A DNA stretch of 23,504 bases, taken from positions 1-23,504 of the forward strand of contig DAOVWI010000012.1 of NCBI GenBank assembly GCA_030636765.1, given 5' to 3'. Source of the DNA: Gemmatimonadales bacterium (GTDB lineage: Bacteria > Gemmatimonadota > Gemmatimonadetes > Palauibacterales > Palauibacteraceae). The notes below the pieces were generated by a model, which was given only the letters and a program-made list of their open reading frames with translations, searched no databases and was not told the DNA's origin. Below, one piece after another: positions 1 through 7,729 of this stretch; the stretch's first letter is position 1; every line of letters begins with the position of its first letter. A program made the translations under genes and the position numbers.

Positions 1-2
1 GG

Positions 3-911
3 GTGAGCTCGGTCGTCGAGGACCTAGCGGGCCCGCAGCGCGCCTCGGTGACGGGCGGCCCGTCAGATCGGGGGGCGACTCTCGAGGCGGACGGCGGGTT
101 GACCCTCGAGGCAGACGGCGACGCCCGCGCTCTCATCTCCCCGGCCGATCTCCTGCGCAGCGGAGCGGACGCTATCCGCTTTGCACGCACCCGGGACTCT
201 ATCGAAGCACGGACGCTCGCCAGGTCGCTCGCGGAACGGCTGCGCCGGCAGGGCCTGACGCCGGCGGAGATCACCGAGGTGCTGGGCGAGCTGGGGGCCG
301 ACTCCTCAAAGGCGCCGGCCAAGTGGCGGGCGGTTCGAATGGAGGCCGCGAGGCTGGACAGCGCCCGACGAGAGCTCAGGGCATCGGAGGACTCACTGCT
401 GGCCGCCTACTTCACCGCCGTTCAGGAGGATACGGCCCGGGCGCGGATCCTCCGCCCGTTGATCGTGGAGGCGCTGAGCGGAGACACGCTGGAGGCCCTC
501 TCCGGCAGGTTGGAGAGGCGCAAAGGCGAGCTGCTCGCAGCGCGTGAGGAGCTCGAGGAGAGGAGCGGCTTCTCCTTTCTCCGCCTGGCTGGAAACCTGG
601 CCGAAGACCTCGGCCTCGGGTTCGGCCTGAGCGGCGTCTACTTCACGCTCTTCACGATCTGGTGGCGGGGCCGAACGCCAGGCAAGCGGATCGTGGGGGA
701 GCGCGTCGTCAAGCTGAATGGAAAGCCGATGACCTGGTGGGACTCGTTCAACCGGTTCGGCGGCTACGCGGCTGGTATCGCCACCGGCACGCTCGGCTTT
801 CTCGAGCTCATCTGGGACGCCAACCGGCAAGCGGCCCACGACAAGATGGTTGGCACAGTGGTGCTGAGGACCCGTGGAAACGGGATCCCGCCCGTTCAGT
901 CTCCTTCCTGA
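3..911 (+). CDS. RDD family membrane protein, probably 5'-truncated by the window edge
   Basis: The C-terminal third carries the second half of an RDD domain: a hydrophobic segment around residues 202-220, the loop motif GRTPGKRIVGERVV at about 223-236, a further hydrophobic stretch around 250-270, and the typical ending DANRQAAHDKMVGTVVL. The first 200 residues are charged and helical, with no membrane span. RDD domains normally begin with a transmembrane helix carrying the conserved Arg and Asp, and none is visible, so that part probably lies left of the window. The GTG at position 3 overlaps a TGA at 4-6, so a genuine GTGA-coupled start is the alternative. Function of RDD proteins is poorly defined; membrane transport has been suggested for some. 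A 24-bp-period repeat encodes TLEADG twice near the start, and the stop codon lies in a duplicated 18-mer. Confidence 0.7.
   Translation: MSSVVEDLAGPQRASVTGGPSDRGATLEADGGLTLEADGDARALISPADLLRSGADAIRFARTRDSIEARTLARSLAERLRRQGLTPAEITEVLGELGADSSKAPAKWRAVRMEAARLDSARRELRASEDSLLAAYFTAVQEDTARARILRPLIVEALSGDTLEALSGRLERRKGELLAAREELEERSGFSFLRLAGNLAEDLGLGFGLSGVYFTLFTIWWRGRTPGKRIVGERVVKLNGKPMTWWDSFNRFGGYAAGIATGTLGFLELIWDANRQAAHDKMVGTVVLRTRGNGIPPVQSPS
77..120 (+). repeat. Two-copy tandem repeat, period 24 bp, in the RDD gene
   Basis: Bases 77-96 and 101-120 match at 18 of 20 positions (gactctcgaggcggacggcg against gaccctcgaggcagacggcg). The offset of 24 bp keeps frame and gives TLEADG-G then TLEADG-D. Confidence 0.75.
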
Positions 912-929
912 GTTCAGTCTCCTTCCTGA
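894..929. repeat. Perfect 18-bp tandem duplication containing the stop codons of two convergent genes
   Basis: The 18-mer gttcagtctccttcctga occurs at 894-911 and again, directly adjoining, at 912-929. The first copy supplies the RDD gene stop (TGA 909-911). The second copy supplies the stop of the minus-strand M20D gene (TGA read from 916 to 914). Because 18 is a multiple of three, each gene has a second in-frame stop one repeat further on. Confidence 0.95.
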
Positions 930-2278
930 AGCAGAAAGGCCACGAGGAGATTGGACATGACCCGCATTCCGACCGCGATCGCTTCGTCATCTCCGGTGTA
1001 CGTGGGCGTGTGGAGCCCGCCTGACGTCGTGCCGGGCTTCGTGGTCCCGAGCCAGTAGTAGAGCCCGGGAACCGCGTTCGAGAAGTAGGCGAAGTCCTCG
1101 CCGCCCATCACCGGATCGGTGCGGACCACGTTCTCGGACCCCACCACCGCATCCATGGTCGGCACCATCCGCTCCGTCAGCGCCACGTCGTTGATCGTCG
1201 CGGGCGTGGTTCGATCGTACTGCAGGTCGTAGCCACCCCCGCCGGCTGCCGTGATCCCGGCCAGGATCTCGTTCATCCGGCGCTCCACCATGTCGCGTAC
1301 GTCCGGGTCGTACGTCCGCACCGTGCCCTCCAGGTGCACCTGCTCGGGTATGATGTTGAAGCGCTCGCCACCCCGGATGATGCCGACCGAAACCACTCCG
1401 GGCTCCAGCGGCGGCATGTTCCGCGAGCGAATCGTCTGCAGGGCCGTGACGACCTGGGCCGCCAAAACGACCGGATCCACGCTCTCGTGAGGCCATGCTC
1501 CGTGCGACTGCGTGCCGTGGATCTCGATACGAAAATGATCCACCGCGGCCAGGGCCGGGCCCGGGGTGTAGCCGACCTTGCCTACCGGGAGCTCCGGCCT
1601 CGCGTGGAGCCCGAAGATCGCGTCGGGCTCCGGATCTGCCAGCACGCCCTCCGCCACCATCAACTCCGCGCCGCCTTCTTCACCCGGAGGACTCCCCTCC
1701 TCGGCCGGCTGAAAGATGAACTTCACCGTGCCGGGAATCTGGTCGCGAATCGCGGCGAGCACGGAGGCGACTCCCAGCTCCACCGACGTGTGGATGTCGT
1801 GGCCGCACGCATGCATCACGCCCGTCTCCTGGCCGAGGTAGGTCGTGCGTACGGACGACTTGAACGCGAGGTCCGTCGCCTCGGTGACGGGAAGCGCGTC
1901 CATGTCCGCGCGCACCGCCACCACCGGTCCGGGCTTGCCGCCTCGCAGGATCCCGACCACGCCGGTATGTGCGATGTCCGTCGTCACCTTATCGAAACCG
2001 AGGGCGCGGAGGTGCTCGGCCACCAACTCCGCCGTCTCGAACTCGCGATTCCCGAGCTCCGGATGCTGGTGGATCCGATGACGGAGAGCGACGATCTCCG
2101 GCGCCACGCGATCCCCCTCGATGTCGATGAGCGCCGCCAGCGCCGCCCGGTCCTCCATGGACGACGGCTGGGCGACCACCGGCGACGCGCCGGCCACTAC
2201 CGCCGCGGCGATGAGCACCGCTGCGAGAAGACCCACGTTTGATCGACTCCGCGAACGCCGCGGAGGGAAGGTTTTCAT
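914..2278 (-). CDS. Secreted M20D-family metallo-amidohydrolase (IAA-amino acid hydrolase / hippurate hydrolase-like)
   Basis: Probably hydrolyses an N-acyl amino acid or related amide in the periplasm with a dinuclear metal centre; the substrate cannot be read from sequence. Visible family motifs are LRHRIHQHPELGNREFETA near the mature N-terminus, RADMDALPVTE, HACGHDIHTS (Cys158 and His160 as metal ligands), PAEEGSPPGEEGGAELM, the dimerisation-domain motif THGTQSHGAWPH-like segment (HGTQSHGAWPH), and DPVMGGEDFAYF near the C-terminus. The start is the ATG at 2278: a purine-rich GGGAGAG lies about 7 bases upstream, and the N-terminus is a textbook signal peptide (basic stretch, long Leu/Ala/Val core, ending near VVAQ). 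An ATG at 2311 would add 11 residues. About 454 aa, normal for the family. It is divergent from the tolC-like gene and its stop is only 2 bp from the RDD gene stop. Confidence 0.9.
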   Translation of the reverse strand: MKTFPPRRSRSRSNVGLLAAVLIAAAVVAGASPVVAQPSSMEDRAALAALIDIEGDRVAPEIVALRHRIHQHPELGNREFETAELVAEHLRALGFDKVTTDIAHTGVVGILRGGKPGPVVAVRADMDALPVTEATDLAFKSSVRTTYLGQETGVMHACGHDIHTSVELGVASVLAAIRDQIPGTVKFIFQPAEEGSPPGEEGGAELMVAEGVLADPEPDAIFGLHARPELPVGKVGYTPGPALAAVDHFRIEIHGTQSHGAWPHESVDPVVLAAQVVTALQTIRSRNMPPLEPGVVSVGIIRGGERFNIIPEQVHLEGTVRTYDPDVRDMVERRMNEILAGITAAGGGGYDLQYDRTTPATINDVALTERMVPTMDAVVGSENVVRTDPVMGGEDFAYFSNAVPGLYYWLGTTKPGTTSGGLHTPTYTGDDEAIAVGMRVMSNLLVAFLLQEGD

Positions 2279-2386
2279 CCTGCTGCTCTCCCGAATCCTC
2301 GGTTTCCGCATCGTGCGAACGCGACGCCTCTTCGGGTCGCCAGGGACCGAATGATCCCGTCGGACGGCAGGCGGCGCAATGCCGGC

Positions 2387-2415
2387 TTGACGATACGCCG
2401 GGAATGCCGTACGTA
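2387..2415 (+). promoter_or_regulatory. Weak sigma70-like promoter candidate upstream of the tolC-like gene
   Basis: TTGACG (2387-2392), a 17-base spacer and TACGTA (2410-2415) lie about 45 bases before the GTG start. The -35 is good but the -10 matches the consensus poorly. A 10-bp palindrome, CGTACGTACG (2408-2417), covers the -10 and could be an operator. The gap 2279-2461 is the divergent control region for the M20D gene and this operon; nothing else stands out in it. Confidence 0.25.
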
Positions 2416-2461
2416 CGCGACTCCTCCACGATTGTTGGCACTTGACTCGAGGGGGGTACCC

Positions 2462-3805
2462 GTGCCGAAATATCTGTTTGCCATCGCGTGCGGAGTCCTG
2501 CTCCAAATGGGGGGCTTCCCGGACGCGCTCACCGCCCAGGGCTCCCGAGCCACGGGCCGGGAACCGGTTCGTCTCAGCCTGGCGGAAGCGGTCGGGCGGG
2601 CGGTCGACCTGAACGAGGACGTGCTCATCGCCCGGGCCGAGGAGGCGCGCACCGCCGGCCTGGTGCGCGAAGTGCGCGCCGGGTCTCTGCCCGACATCAG
2701 AGCCGAAATCAACTACAACCGGAACATCCAGAACGCCGTGCTCTTCCTGGAGACGGGGGACGGTGTCCAGCAGGTCCAGCTGGGCCAAGAGAACGACTAC
2801 GGCTTCGTCCTCACCCTCGAGCAACCGATCCTCGATCTGGCGCTCGGCCCGGCACGCTCGGCAGCGAGGCTGAGCGGCGAGGCCACCGCGGTTCAGGTCG
2901 AGAGCGCCCGCGTCGGCGTGGCGCTGCAAGCGCGACTGGCCTACTACCAGGTGCTGCTCGACAAGGAGCTCGTCGTCGTGCAGGAGAAGGCCATCGAACA
3001 GGCCGGGGCGCGGCTGCGCGAGGTCGAGGCGTTCTATCGGGTGGGAACGGCCTCCGACTTCGACCTGCTGACGGCCCAGGTGGAGGTCGACAACATCAAG
3101 CCGCTGCTCATCCAGGCGCGCAACCTGCTGGAGCTGGACAGGAACCGCCTCAAGCGCACGATCGGCATGCCGCTGAGTGAGCCGATCGAGCTCCTCGACC
3201 GGCTGGCGCGCCCGACGGAGATTCCGCCGCTGGAGGAGGCGATCGAGATCGCCCTCCGCAACCGGCCGGACGTGGACTCCCAGGAACTCGTGATCGCACT
3301 TCAGAGCGAGAATCTGGCCGCCCAGAAGGCGTCCGCGTATCCGACGCTGGACCTGATCGCCAGCTTCTCGCGACGGGGGGCATCCTCGACGCTCTTCCCG
3401 GGAGGCAAGGACTTCGCACAGAGTGCGTCAGCCGGCCTTTCCTTCTCCATTCCCGTTTTCGACGGTCGGGCTCGCTCGGGTCGAGTACAGCAGGCGAGGG
3501 CGGCCGTCGACAGGGAGAAGTTCCGGCTCCAGCAGCTTGTCGAGAACGCTCGGCTGCAGGTGCAGCAGGCGCACCAGGCGCTGGTTGCCAGCCGTGAGCA
3601 GATAGAGGCGAGCGAATCGAACATCGCGCGAGCGGAACGCGCCCTCGAGATCGCCCAGACGCGGTTTCGCAACGGCCTGTCGACGCAGGTGGAGTTGAAC
3701 GACGCAGAACTGGCGGTGACGCGGGCACGCACCAACTTCGCGCAGGCCCTTTACAACCACAACGCTGCCCGCGCGCAGCTGACCGCAGCCATGGGGGAGC
3801 GGTGA
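2462..3805 (+). CDS. TolC-family outer-membrane efflux protein
   Basis: Predicted outer-membrane channel component of an efflux or type I secretion system. The chosen start is GTG at 2462: a run of G with GAGGGGG sits about 8 bases upstream, and it gives a signal peptide (MPKYLFAIACGVLLQMGGF, cleavage near LTAQ). Upstream in-frame codons give basic, unrelated sequence. The mature protein shows the two-fold repeated helical OEP architecture: a first half with LSLAEAVGRAVDLNEDVLIA and DFDLLTAQVEVDN, and a second half with LEEAIEIALRNRPDVDSQ and the closing motif FRNGLSTQVELNDAELAVTRA. About 447 aa, typical for TolC. No periplasmic adaptor or RND/ABC pump gene is present in the window. The stop overlaps the next GTG start by 3-4 bases (GTGA), so the two are probably translationally coupled. 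Confidence 0.9.
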   Translation: MPKYLFAIACGVLLQMGGFPDALTAQGSRATGREPVRLSLAEAVGRAVDLNEDVLIARAEEARTAGLVREVRAGSLPDIRAEINYNRNIQNAVLFLETGDGVQQVQLGQENDYGFVLTLEQPILDLALGPARSAARLSGEATAVQVESARVGVALQARLAYYQVLLDKELVVVQEKAIEQAGARLREVEAFYRVGTASDFDLLTAQVEVDNIKPLLIQARNLLELDRNRLKRTIGMPLSEPIELLDRLARPTEIPPLEEAIEIALRNRPDVDSQELVIALQSENLAAQKASAYPTLDLIASFSRRGASSTLFPGGKDFAQSASAGLSFSIPVFDGRARSGRVQQARAAVDREKFRLQQLVENARLQVQQAHQALVASREQIEASESNIARAERALEIAQTRFRNGLSTQVELNDAELAVTRARTNFAQALYNHNAARAQLTAAMGER

Positions 3806-4456
3806 GCGCGCGCACCGGTACGGGCGTGGCGCGAGGCGCGTTCCTGGCTCTCGCCTTTCTGCTGGCGGCGGGAAGCGTCCCCGGGTGGGCTCAGGAGCCG
3901 CCCGAGCAGGAGCCGACCGGGCAGGAGCCGGCGATGGCGGAGGCGCCGCTGCAGTTCAGGCTGTCCGGCACGGGCGGCGCCTTTCTGTGGGGTGAGGAGG
4001 AGAACGTCCCGAGAATCGACGACCTCGCGCTCTTCGGGTTGGACATGGAGAGCCGCGTGGTGCCGGCCCTCGCCTTCCGGCTCGGCCTCTCCTACGGCAG
4101 AACCTCGGCAGCTGACGATACGTCGTCGGTCGACGTGAACCAGTGGATGATCGACCTCATGGCCGTGGGGCGACTTGCCGTCCGACCGCTGGTACGGGCC
4201 GGTGTGGTGCCGTTCGGTCTCGTGGGCATCGGATCGATCATTCTCGATCCGAGCGGAGATGAACTGAGGACCAGGAGCCAAGGAGCGTTCTCGATCGGCG
4301 GGGGCATCGACCTGGAGCCGCACGGACGCTGGGGGGGGGCGCGTCGAGTTTCGCCACTACAGCGTAAGCCTCGAGGACGTGCTGGATCCGCTGGATCGTC
4401 AGGGGGAGACCCTGGGCGCGAACCTGATCCTCGCCTCGATCTACTGGAAGCTCTGA
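3802..4456 (+). CDS. Small outer-membrane beta-barrel protein, interrupted by a +1 frameshift in a G9 run
   Basis: GTG start at 3802 overlaps the tolC-like stop, with GGGGGAG just upstream. It encodes a signal peptide (core AFLALAFLLAAGSVPGWAQ), a short Glu/Pro repeat linker (QEP units, period 15 bp), then alternating amphipathic strands (FRLSGTGGAFLWGEE, LAFRLGLSYGRT, GLVGIGSI) typical of a small beta-barrel. The frame breaks at nine G at 4331-4339. Removing one G gives a coherent continuation, RVEFRHYSVSLEDVLDPLDR, ending in the barrel-like terminus LGANLILASIYWKL and a TGA at 4454-4456. That stop overlaps the phosphatase ATG by one base. Intact length would be about 217 aa. As the sequence stands, the reading frame runs on into the phosphatase. 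Function beyond outer-membrane localisation is unknown. Confidence 0.75.
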
Positions 4457-5391
4457 TGAGCGACGGATCGCGCGCCAGGCTCGGGATCCCCACTCTGGCC
4501 CTCGCGCTCGCCGGCTGCGCGTCCGGCGGCACGGGAGGCGAATCGGGCGCCCCGTCCGGCGGCACCGGCATCGCAGCCGGCGCTAGCGCCGTCGTGTCCG
4601 GCAACACCGGGGTCGAGGGTCTTGACGCGACCCTGTGGATGCAGCGGGCCGCGGAGTACGGCGCCTCCGCCGAGCAGGCATATCGCATCGCGGGCGACAT
4701 GCTGGCGGCCGCGCTCGAGGATTCCACCTGGACGGCAGCACCGGAGCAGCGGAGCGACGGGAGTGCGCTTCCCCCCGCCATCATCCTGGACGTGGACGAA
4801 ACCGTCCTGGACAACTCCCCCTTTCAGGCCAGGCTGATCATCGAGGGACGGGAGTTCAACCCGCAGATGTGGAGCGAGTGGGTCGACCAGGCCGCCGCGG
4901 CGCCCGTCCCCGGCGCACTGGCTTTCACGCGCCTGGCCGCGGCGCAGGGTGTCATGGTCTTCTACGTGACCAACCGCGACGCGAAGATGGAACCGTCGAC
5001 GCGTCGCAACCTCGAGACGCACGAGTTCCCGCTCGAGCCGGGCGAGGACGTCATCCTGATGCGCGGCGAGCACGAGGGATGGGGCTCCGACAAGTCGAGC
5101 CGGCGCAGCTACGTGGCGGCCCGCTACCGGGTGCTCCTCCTGGTTGGGGACGACCTGAACGACTTCGTGACCGTGGCACGCTCGTCCGTGGAGGAACGGG
5201 ACCGGATCGCAGCCGATCACGCCGCCTACTGGGGGCGGAAGTGGATCATCCTCCCGAACCCGACGTACGGCTCGTGGGAACGGGCCCTCTACGGCTTCGA
5301 CTCCAGCCTGTCCCCCGAGGAGAAGCGACGGCGGAAGGCGGAGAACCTGAACACCGGTGCAGGAAGCGACGATGAGGGACTTCGCGACTGA
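4456..5391 (+). CDS. Lipoprotein acid phosphatase, HAD subfamily IIIB (class B / e(P4)-like)
   Basis: Likely an envelope-anchored phosphomonoesterase of the type known from Haemophilus e(P4), which dephosphorylates nucleotides and similar substrates. Motif I is DVDETVLDNS with the nucleophile Asp112 and Asp114; motif II is the Thr in FYVTNRD; motif III is a Lys near WGSDKSSRR; motif IV is VGDDLNDF. The segments DNSPFQARLI and W.EWV are family-typical. The ATG at 4456 gives a short lipoprotein signal (LALALAGC, lipid-carrying Cys21) followed by a Gly/Ser-rich linker with an SGGTG repeat. About 311 aa, slightly longer than e(P4). The same frame is open without a stop back into the upstream barrel gene because of the G9 frameshift, so a fused product is formally possible. 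The end overlaps the SCO1 gene by 20 bp. Confidence 0.88.
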   Translation: MSDGSRARLGIPTLALALAGCASGGTGGESGAPSGGTGIAAGASAVVSGNTGVEGLDATLWMQRAAEYGASAEQAYRIAGDMLAAALEDSTWTAAPEQRSDGSALPPAIILDVDETVLDNSPFQARLIIEGREFNPQMWSEWVDQAAAAPVPGALAFTRLAAAQGVMVFYVTNRDAKMEPSTRRNLETHEFPLEPGEDVILMRGEHEGWGSDKSSRRSYVAARYRVLLLVGDDLNDFVTVARSSVEERDRIAADHAAYWGRKWIILPNPTYGSWERALYGFDSSLSPEEKRRRKAENLNTGAGSDDEGLRD

Positions 5392-6097
5392 ATTCGGACT
5401 CGGCGCACAAAGCGAGTACCTGCAATCCGGGCCCAAGGCCGCGAAGGGGCGAGGGGCCCGCACGCTCCTCATCGCGGCGCTGCTCCTCATCGCTCCGGCT
5501 CAGGGATGCGGCGATGGGAGCGGCGATGGGAGCAGCCGGAATGACGCGGCGAACAGCTTCCGGGGCGTGGTGCTCGAGCCCGGCCCACGCCCGGATTTCA
5601 CCCTCACCGACACGGGGGGACGGCCGTTCGACTTCCGCCGCGAAACGGACGGCAAGGTCGCACTCCTGTTCTTCGGCTACACCCACTGCCCTGACGTCTG
5701 TCCGGTCCAGATGGCGGGCATCGCCGCCGTCCTGCGCGACCTTCCCTGGGAGATCCGGGACCAAATCGAGGTCGTGTTCGTCACCACGGATCCGGCGCGA
5801 GACACCCCGGATCGCCTGCGTGACTGGCTATCCGAGTTCGATCCGGGGTTCGTCGGTCTGAGGGGAGGGATGGAGGAGATCAACCGGATCCAGGCCGGGC
5901 TCGATCTGCCTCCGTCCGTTCGCCTGAGCGCAGCGCCGGTGGAGGGCGATTCCTACGAGGTCGGGCACGCGGCACACGTCCTCGCCTTCGCGCCCGACGG
6001 CCGGATGCGTCTGGCCTACCCGTTCGGCACGCGCCAGGCGGACTGGAAGCACGACCTTCCGAGGCTCGCCGCGGCCAAGACACGGCCGGGCTCCTGA
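5372..6097 (+). CDS. SCO1/SenC family copper protein (cytochrome c oxidase assembly), lipoprotein-like
   Basis: Thioredoxin-fold, membrane-anchored copper-binding protein expected to help build the CuA site of cytochrome oxidase. The diagnostic motif is GYTHCPDVCPVQM with Cys106 and Cys110, and the third copper ligand is His199 in YEVGHAAHVLAF. The segment FTLTDTGGRPFDFR is also family-typical. ATG 5372 is preferred: AGGAAG lies 5 bases upstream. A GTG at 5357 would add five residues. The N-terminus has a long hydrophilic stretch, then a hydrophobic core and Cys46 in APAQGC as a likely lipobox, followed by a duplicated GDGS linker (12-bp repeat). About 241 aa, near the usual 200-240. The start lies inside the end of the phosphatase gene. 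The following CtaG gene fits a cytochrome oxidase maturation role. Confidence 0.9.
   Translation: MRDFATEFGLGAQSEYLQSGPKAAKGRGARTLLIAALLLIAPAQGCGDGSGDGSSRNDAANSFRGVVLEPGPRPDFTLTDTGGRPFDFRRETDGKVALLFFGYTHCPDVCPVQMAGIAAVLRDLPWEIRDQIEVVFVTTDPARDTPDRLRDWLSEFDPGFVGLRGGMEEINRIQAGLDLPPSVRLSAAPVEGDSYEVGHAAHVLAFAPDGRMRLAYPFGTRQADWKHDLPRLAAAKTRPGS
5509..5532 (+). repeat. Perfect 12-bp tandem duplication in the SCO1 gene linker
   Basis: The unit cggcgatgggag occurs at 5509-5520 and 5521-5532, in frame, encoding the doubled GDGS just after the lipobox cysteine. Confidence 0.9.
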
Positions 6098-6144
6098 CCA
6101 GCGGGTCGGGGCCCGAGACTCGCCCGGGCTCGAGGTAGCGGCAC

Positions 6145-6951
6145 GTGCAGTGGTGGTGCGCCGCGCGGGGAAGCGCCTGGACGTGGAGCTGGCAGGCGTA
6201 TCCGGGCGTCTGGCTCCTCGTGTTCGCGCTCGGCGCCGCCTACTGGCGCGCCGCGCGCGGTTGGGGATCCACGGGTGGCTCGCGGGGCCACCCCGGGTGG
6301 TTCGTCGCCGGCCTGATCGGCCTCTGGGTCGCCCTGGACTGGCCGATAGGCGCGCTCGGAGCGGGCTACCTGGCAAGCGTGCACATGCTCCAGTTCGTGC
6401 TCATCGGACTTGTCGTGCCGCCGCTTCTTCTCCTTGGGATCCCACCGGGGAAGCCCGAGCTTCGGCATCGCCAGTCGATGCGTTTGGCGCGGATCGCTAC
6501 TCAGCCGCTCGTCGCCCTGATCCTCTTCAACGTCGTCATCGTCATCACCCACCTCCCCTCGGTCGTCGACACGCTGATGGCCAGCCAGCTCGGCTCCTTC
6601 GCCGTCGACATGGCGTGGCTCGCCGCCGGCATCACGTTCTGGTGGCCAGTGGTGCTCGATCGGCCCGAACGGCCTGGCTTCGGGCATCCGCTCAAGGTCG
6701 GCTACCTGATCCTCGCCACGATCGTCAACACGGGCACCTTCCTCTACCTCACGTTCAGCGAGCTGCCGGTGTACGCAACGTTCGAGTTGGCTCCACCCGT
6801 GTACGGGATTTCAGCGCGAGACGACCAGCGTGTCGCGGGACTCCTGATGAAGGTCGGCACCGCTGCCGTCCTGTGGACGGCCATCAGCATCCTCTTCTAC
6901 CTGTGGTACCGCAGCGAAGAGGATCGGGACTCGACGGGCGTCGCCGGCTGA
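6145..6951 (+). CDS. Caa3-type CtaG family cytochrome c oxidase assembly membrane protein
   Basis: Polytopic inner-membrane protein of the Caa3_CtaG family, linked to maturation of caa3-type cytochrome oxidase. About seven hydrophobic segments are visible, roughly at residues 20-38, 50-70, 75-97, 120-140, 147-170, 180-205 and 225-250. Family hallmarks are MLQFVLIGLVVPPLLLLGIP, VIVITHLPSVVDTLMAS, FWWPVVLDRPE and the late PPVYGISARDDQRVAGLLMK. The GTG at 6145 is the only good start, with GAGG about 9 bases upstream. 268 aa, within the family range. It lies 47 bp after the SCO1 gene on the same strand, so the two probably work in one copper/haem oxidase assembly route. The oxidase subunits themselves are not in the window. 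Confidence 0.85.
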   Translation: MQWWCAARGSAWTWSWQAYPGVWLLVFALGAAYWRAARGWGSTGGSRGHPGWFVAGLIGLWVALDWPIGALGAGYLASVHMLQFVLIGLVVPPLLLLGIPPGKPELRHRQSMRLARIATQPLVALILFNVVIVITHLPSVVDTLMASQLGSFAVDMAWLAAGITFWWPVVLDRPERPGFGHPLKVGYLILATIVNTGTFLYLTFSELPVYATFELAPPVYGISARDDQRVAGLLMKVGTAAVLWTAISILFYLWYRSEEDRDSTGVAG

Positions 6952-7066
6952 CGGCCCTTTTAACGATCGCTCCCCGCCAGCCGTCCATCTACGCGAGACC
7001 ATGGCGCACGGGAACTGACCGCTTCGCCCAAGGTATGGGCGATCCATCGAGGAGCCTCAGAGAGAG

Positions 7067-7723
7067 ATGGTGGCCATGAACGAACGAACGAATGCACTGC
7101 GCGCGACCGCCGTTGTCGGCGTGCTCGCGCTGACCGCGGCCTGCGGTGACGACCCGGTCGGCCTTCCGGGCGAGGACCTCAGGGCGGACGAGGCCGGGTT
7201 CCTGGCCGTCCGGATGAGCGGCCTCGGAGCAGGCGCGGTCGACGATGCGGCAGTGCGGATGAGCGTCGAACCGGCCGGTGCAGCGGGCGACCTGGCGGTG
7301 CGCGCCAGCTCCGTCCCGCTTGGCCTGCTGCGCACCCGGAGCTGTCCGGCCGGTGGGTCGATGGACATCGACGGCGAGTTCAACATGACGGTGAGCATGA
7401 CGGCGGAGGGCACAACCGTCGAGCTGACGTTCGAGGCCCAAAAGACGATGGTCGACTGCGCCTTCGAGCGTGAGGACAAGATCTTCGTCGTGAACGGAAG
7501 CCTGGAGATCTCCGGCGCTCGAAAGAGGGTGAACCGCGAGCCGAGCGGTCCTCAGGAGACGCACATCGAGGGCGTCGTGACGATCTCCGTCGAGGGCACG
7601 GATCGCCAGAGAACGTGCGAGATCGACATCTGGTCCGTGGCGAACCACGACACGATGACGCGCGAGATCACGGGCACGTTCTGCGGCCACGACGTGGACC
7701 GAGTCGCCAGCACGGACGGCTAG
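7067..7723 (+). CDS. Unrecognised secreted lipoprotein with an internal 15-residue repeat
   Basis: No family recognised. The N-terminus is a lipoprotein signal (VVGVLALTAAC, lipid Cys26), so it should be anchored in the envelope. After the signal there are three degenerate 15-residue units beginning LAVRMSGLG, AAVRMSVEP and LAVRASSVP. The remaining part alternates polar and hydrophobic residues (DGEFNMTVSMTAEGTTVELTFEAQ), which suggests a beta-rich fold, and has four further cysteines that could form disulfides. ATG 7067 is listed; ATG 7076, three codons on, is equally possible. 218 aa. It stands alone: 115 bp from the CtaG gene, and its stop is 6 bp from the stop of the convergent HMA gene. 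Confidence 0.7.
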   Translation: MVAMNERTNALRATAVVGVLALTAACGDDPVGLPGEDLRADEAGFLAVRMSGLGAGAVDDAAVRMSVEPAGAAGDLAVRASSVPLGLLRTRSCPAGGSMDIDGEFNMTVSMTAEGTTVELTFEAQKTMVDCAFEREDKIFVVNGSLEISGARKRVNREPSGPQETHIEGVVTISVEGTDRQRTCEIDIWSVANHDTMTREITGTFCGHDVDRVASTDG

Positions 7724-7729
7724 CTCGGG

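Noticed and set aside
2279..2929. Upstream extension of the M20D frame to 2929
   Set aside because: It overlaps the tolC-like gene on the other strand, and the signal peptide and ribosome site at 2278 mark the true start.
7025..7041. Hairpin CGCCCA-AGGTA-TGGGCG before the lipoprotein gene, considered as terminator or operator
   Set aside because: Only a 6-bp stem, no T-run and no supporting promoter; common by chance in GC-rich DNA.
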